The notes under the pieces: model-generated
Seen by the model: only the letters and a program-made list of their open reading frames with translations
Told to the model about the DNA's origin: nothing
Databases searched by the model: none
From: Methylovirgula sp. 4M-Z18
Lineage (GTDB): Bacteria > Pseudomonadota > Alphaproteobacteria > Rhizobiales > Beijerinckiaceae
Assembly (NCBI RefSeq): GCF_037890675.1
Contig: NZ_CP149574.1
Coordinates: forward strand, 2,046,001 to 2,110,000
Direction of reading: 5' to 3'
DNA length: 64,000 nt
Program-made: the position numbers and the translations under genes
In this document: positions 61,275 through 64,000 of the stretch, piece by piece
Position numbering within the stretch: the stretch's first letter is position 1
How the letters are laid out: every line of letters starts with the position of its first letter

Positions 61275-62333
61275 ATGACTGGTGCTCACACGGTACGCCT
61301 GGAGCCGGTCGGCGTCGAGTTCGAGGTCGAAAACGGCGAAACGGTCCTGAACGCGGCGTTCCGCCAGGGCATTGCGCTGCCGCATGGCTGCAAGGAAGGG
61401 CAATGCTCGGCTTGCAAATGCGTGCTGCTCGAAGGCGAGGTCGACATGCTGAAATACTCGACCTTCGCGCTTAACGATATGGAAAAGGAGAGCGGCCACA
61501 TCCTGTTGTGCCGGTCCATCGCCTATTCCGACATGCAGGTCGAGCTTCTCAATTACGACGAGGAGGTTCTGGCGAAAGCCATCGCGGTGAAGGCATTCAA
61601 TGGCCGAATCTCGAAGTTCGAGCATCTGACCCACGACATCCGCGGCATCGAGATCGACCTCGGCTCGCCGATAAAATTCTGGGCTGGGCAATATGTCGAC
61701 ATCACGGTCACCACGCAAAAAGGGGAGACGATTACGCGCTCGTTCTCCATGGCAAATACGCCGGACCAAACCCAAAAACTCTCCTTCATCATCAAGAAAT
61801 ATCCCGAAGGAAAGTTTTCCGGAGAGCTCGATTCCGGAGGAATCCGCGTCGGAGCCGATGTCACCGTCGCCGGGCCCTATGGAACCTGCTTCCGGCGGGA
61901 AGAACGGCAAGGCCCCCTGATCCTTGTGGGCGCCGGTTCCGGCATGTCCCCGGTATGGTCGATCCTCAATGATCACCTGAAGAGCGGCGAGAAGCGGGAC
62001 GTCTACTTCTTCTATGGCGCGCGGACACCCAGCGATCTGTTCTATCTCGACAGGATCGCCGAACTCGCCGGTCGCCATCCGGAGTTGAACTTCATCCCCG
62101 TTCTCTCGCACGTCAATGGCGAGGCGTGGGACGGCGAGCGCGGCTTCGTTCATCAGAGTGTCGATGCCAAGCTCAAGCAGCTCGCGGTCGATGGGCAGGG
62201 CGACGTCTACGCGTGCGGTCCGCCGCCAATGATCGATGCGCTGCAGCCGGTTCTGTTCATGAACGGGTTCGAGACCGAGCGCATCTTCTTCGACAGGTTC
62301 ACCACGTCGTCCAGCGCCACCCCGGCTCATTGA
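61275..62333 (+). CDS. prmB: Propane monooxygenase reductase
   Basis: A 352-residue electron-transfer flavoprotein. The N-terminal plant-type [2Fe-2S] domain has Cys39, Cys44, Cys47 and Cys79 (CKEGQCSAC, HILLC). The FAD domain has RSFSMANTP near residue 155, and the NAD domain has LVGAGSGMSPVWS near 215 and VYACGPPPMIDA near 315. It takes electrons from NADH to the di-iron hydroxylase. A GGGAGG ribosome binding site precedes the ATG. Confidence 0.92.
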   Translation: MTGAHTVRLEPVGVEFEVENGETVLNAAFRQGIALPHGCKEGQCSACKCVLLEGEVDMLKYSTFALNDMEKESGHILLCRSIAYSDMQVELLNYDEEVLAKAIAVKAFNGRISKFEHLTHDIRGIEIDLGSPIKFWAGQYVDITVTTQKGETITRSFSMANTPDQTQKLSFIIKKYPEGKFSGELDSGGIRVGADVTVAGPYGTCFRREERQGPLILVGAGSGMSPVWSILNDHLKSGEKRDVYFFYGARTPSDLFYLDRIAELAGRHPELNFIPVLSHVNGEAWDGERGFVHQSVDAKLKQLAVDGQGDVYACGPPPMIDALQPVLFMNGFETERIFFDRFTTSSSATPAH

Positions 62334-62385
62334 GGCAGGCCGGAGCCAGCGACATCAAAGCAACTGCAACAAGGGAGTGAAGACA

Positions 62386-63444
62386 ATGGTAGCAACGTCG
62401 AGTTCAGTCGGATCGGGAGCCGCGGGAGCCGCGATCTTTGCCGATTCCGACAGCAGGAAATACCGCTATTTCCAGCCGAAAGGCCAGCGCGCCACCCACT
62501 ACGAGGATGTCACGGTCGACGTGCAGCCCGACCCCGAACGCTACCTGATCCAGGACTGGATCATTTCCTTCTCGAACGGTAAAGGCGCCTACGTCAAGGA
62601 CAACACGGCTGCCAAGAGCTCCAACTGGCATGCCTTCCGGGCCCCTGACCAGGAATGGGAGCGGACGCATTACCAGCGCCAGTCGAAGATCGAGACGATG
62701 GTGCAGAGCGTTATCACCAATGCCCGCCGTGCTGGCGCGCCGAAGACTTTTGACAAGGTCTGGTCCAAGCTTCTCCAGGCGCATCTGGGCGCGTGGAAGC
62801 ATGCCGAGTTTGGCCTGGGCACCTCGCTCATGCAGGCGCAGCGCTACGGCTACACGCAGATGATCAACAATGCGACGCTGACCAACTCTTCCTACAAGCT
62901 CCGGCTCGCCCAGGACATCACGCTGTATCTCGCCGAAATCGGCATGGACATCGCCGGATGGGACGACGAACTTGGCAAGAAACACTGGCTCGAGGATGGC
63001 GTGTGGCAGGGCACCCGCGAGGCGGTCGAGACCATCATGGGCACGACTGATTATCTCGAGCAGTATTTTGCCATCAACATCGTGTTCGAGCCGCTCGTTG
63101 GCGAATTGTTTCGCTCGGGCTTCCTCATGCAGGCAGCGGCGGCCAACCATGACTTCATCACACCGCCGGTGATCTCGGCGGCTGAGGCCGACTACGAGCG
63201 CAATCTCGCCAACACCATCGACCTGATGTACCTGCTCGCCAACGACGAGAAGCACGGCGCTGCAAACAGGAAGCTCTTCCAGGGCTGGGTGAACAAGCAT
63301 GGGACGCTGGCCGACAAGGCAGCTGCCGGCCTTCAGCCAATTTGGTCGATGCCGCATTCCAAGCCGATTTCCTTCACCGATGTTCGCGCGCAATCCGAGG
63401 AGCGGATCGGCCAGATCCTCGGCGAACTCGGCCTCAAGCGCTGA
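62386..63444 (+). CDS. prmC: Propane monooxygenase hydroxylase small (beta) subunit
   Basis: A 352-residue helical subunit that pairs with PrmA to build the hydroxylase dimer and holds no iron. It starts after a variable Ser/Gly/Ala-rich stretch with YRYFQPKGQRATHYEDVTVD, and contains FEPLVGELFRSGFLMQAA near residue 235 and LLANDEKHGAANRKLFQGW near 280. The ATG at 62386 has AAGGGAG 9 nt upstream. A GTG at 62377 overlaps that site and is unlikely. Confidence 0.9.
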   Translation: MVATSSSVGSGAAGAAIFADSDSRKYRYFQPKGQRATHYEDVTVDVQPDPERYLIQDWIISFSNGKGAYVKDNTAAKSSNWHAFRAPDQEWERTHYQRQSKIETMVQSVITNARRAGAPKTFDKVWSKLLQAHLGAWKHAEFGLGTSLMQAQRYGYTQMINNATLTNSSYKLRLAQDITLYLAEIGMDIAGWDDELGKKHWLEDGVWQGTREAVETIMGTTDYLEQYFAINIVFEPLVGELFRSGFLMQAAAANHDFITPPVISAAEADYERNLANTIDLMYLLANDEKHGAANRKLFQGWVNKHGTLADKAAAGLQPIWSMPHSKPISFTDVRAQSEERIGQILGELGLKR

Positions 63445-63461
63445 ACTAAGGAGAAGACATC

Positions 63462-63830
63462 ATGTCAGTAGCAGCACGCGACGCCTCGCAGTCCAATATC
63501 TTCAAGTCGATGAAGGACATCACTTTCGAGCAGACGATTTCGCACCAATGCGGCGTCACCATGAACGACTCGGTCGAGGCCCGCGCCATCGCCGAATTCA
63601 TGGGCAAGAAGCCGGGGGTCATCGTTACCTACCAGCCGGCCATGATCCGCATCGATGGCAATGGCAAGCTGATCTTCAAGATGGACGAGATCAGCGAATA
63701 TCTCGGCCGCGAGATGACCGCGGAAATATTCGAGGTCAACACCTCCACCCATTACGGCCGCATGGTGCGCATCGACGACAACACCGTGATCCTGTTCGGG
63801 AACATGGACGAGGTCTTCGAATACATCTGA
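63462..63830 (+). CDS. prmD: Propane monooxygenase coupling/effector protein
   Basis: A 122-residue MmoB/DmpM-family effector without cofactor. It binds the hydroxylase and tunes substrate access and electron transfer. The central CGVTMNDSVEARAIAEFM and VTYQPAMIRIDGNGKLIF are family signatures. It lies 17 bp after prmC, with AAGGAGAAG before the ATG. Confidence 0.92.
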   Translation: MSVAARDASQSNIFKSMKDITFEQTISHQCGVTMNDSVEARAIAEFMGKKPGVIVTYQPAMIRIDGNGKLIFKMDEISEYLGREMTAEIFEVNTSTHYGRMVRIDDNTVILFGNMDEVFEYI

Positions 63831-63906
63831 GCAAGCTTAAGGATTCGGCGTGCGGTCGAGGCGCCGCGCGCCGCCCCCATCAACACTGCGATTGCGGAGG
63901 CAAAAA

Positions 63907-64000
63907 ATGTTCATCACACCAGAAGGCAAGGAAATTTTTGTGGTCGACGGCCACACTCATTTCTGGGACGGAAGCCCAGAGAATCAGAAAAACATTCACG
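63907..64000 (+). CDS. Amidohydrolase family protein, cut by the window end
   Basis: Only the first 31 codons are present (MFITPEGKEIFVVDGHTHFW and on). DGHTHFWD is the N-terminal metal-binding HxH of amidohydrolase-2-type enzymes. In group 5 monooxygenase operons (mycobacterial mimABCD) an amidohydrolase follows the coupling gene in the same way, often then a GroEL-like chaperonin. GGAGGC precedes the ATG. Confidence 0.8.
   Translation, partial: MFITPEGKEIFVVDGHTHFWDGSPENQKNIH

Noticed and set aside
59504-63830. Soluble methane monooxygenase (mmoXYBZDC)
   Set aside because: Gene order and the residue at the MmoX Cys151 position differ, and there is no orfY/mmoD. The order matches propane-type operons.

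Overview
The window (about 60% GC) comes from an alphaproteobacterium of the Hyphomicrobiales (Rhizobiales). The evidence is a nuoA-N operon running into birA, RNase J, methylmalonyl-CoA epimerase and a DUF1467 gene; rpsF-rpsR-DUF2232-rplI; a direct-repeat SOS box (GAAC-N7-GAAC); and a Mg-type HemB. The propane-monooxygenase-type operon at the right edge fits Beijerinckiaceae-like facultative methylotrophs, but the genus cannot be fixed from this sequence.

Layout. 1-1.9 kb: tRNA-Val, a secreted ClpP-fold protein, tRNA-Asp and an SDR. 2-20.4 kb: the whole respiratory complex I operon, with a foreign-looking DUF2569 membrane gene between nuoF and nuoG, followed by birA, rnj, mce and DUF1467. 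20.4-24 kb: tRNA-Lys, two small unknown proteins, an M24 peptidase and a Tat-exported DUF1444 protein. 24-27.5 kb: a ribose/inositol-type ABC importer. 28-31.6 kb: a flavin-binding oxidase-like protein, gene debris, an SDR/CGNR-regulator pair flanked by a duplicated 3' end of hemB, and hemB itself. 31.6-43 kb: a glycolipid glycosyltransferase, then glycerol catabolism (glpR, glpD, glpK, glpF) and a PEP-driven dihydroxyacetone kinase (dhaKLM, with DhaM fused to HPr and enzyme I). 43-50.8 kb: a LexA-type promoter driving a 32-residue micro-protein just upstream of replicative dnaE, an HxlR/flavodoxin pair, and the rpsF-rplI operon. 50.9-64 kb: an accessory region starting at tRNA-Phe, with a frameshifted P4-type integrase, a tRNA-fMet 3' scar, an isoprenylcysteine-methyltransferase-like pseudogene, a sulfur/xenobiotic FMN pair (reductase plus NtaA/SnaA-type monooxygenase) with a divergent LysR, an unrecognised four-gene cassette that includes a beta-propeller protein, and divergently a soluble di-iron propane-monooxygenase operon (hydroxylase alpha, reductase, hydroxylase beta, coupling protein, then an amidohydrolase cut by the window end).

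How the parts work together. GlpF, GlpK and GlpD take glycerol to dihydroxyacetone phosphate under GlpR. DhaKLM feeds dihydroxyacetone into the same pool, using PEP and its own phosphorelay. The monooxygenase operon has a consensus sigma-54 promoter with upstream inverted repeats, so it is probably switched on by an enhancer-binding activator that lies outside the window. The integrase at tRNA-Phe makes it plausible that the monooxygenase region arrived on a genomic island. The most noteworthy items are the SOS-controlled micro-protein ahead of dnaE, the unknown cassette divergent from the monooxygenase, the duplicated hemB tail bracketing a regulator module, and the tRNA-fMet scar beside the broken integrase.
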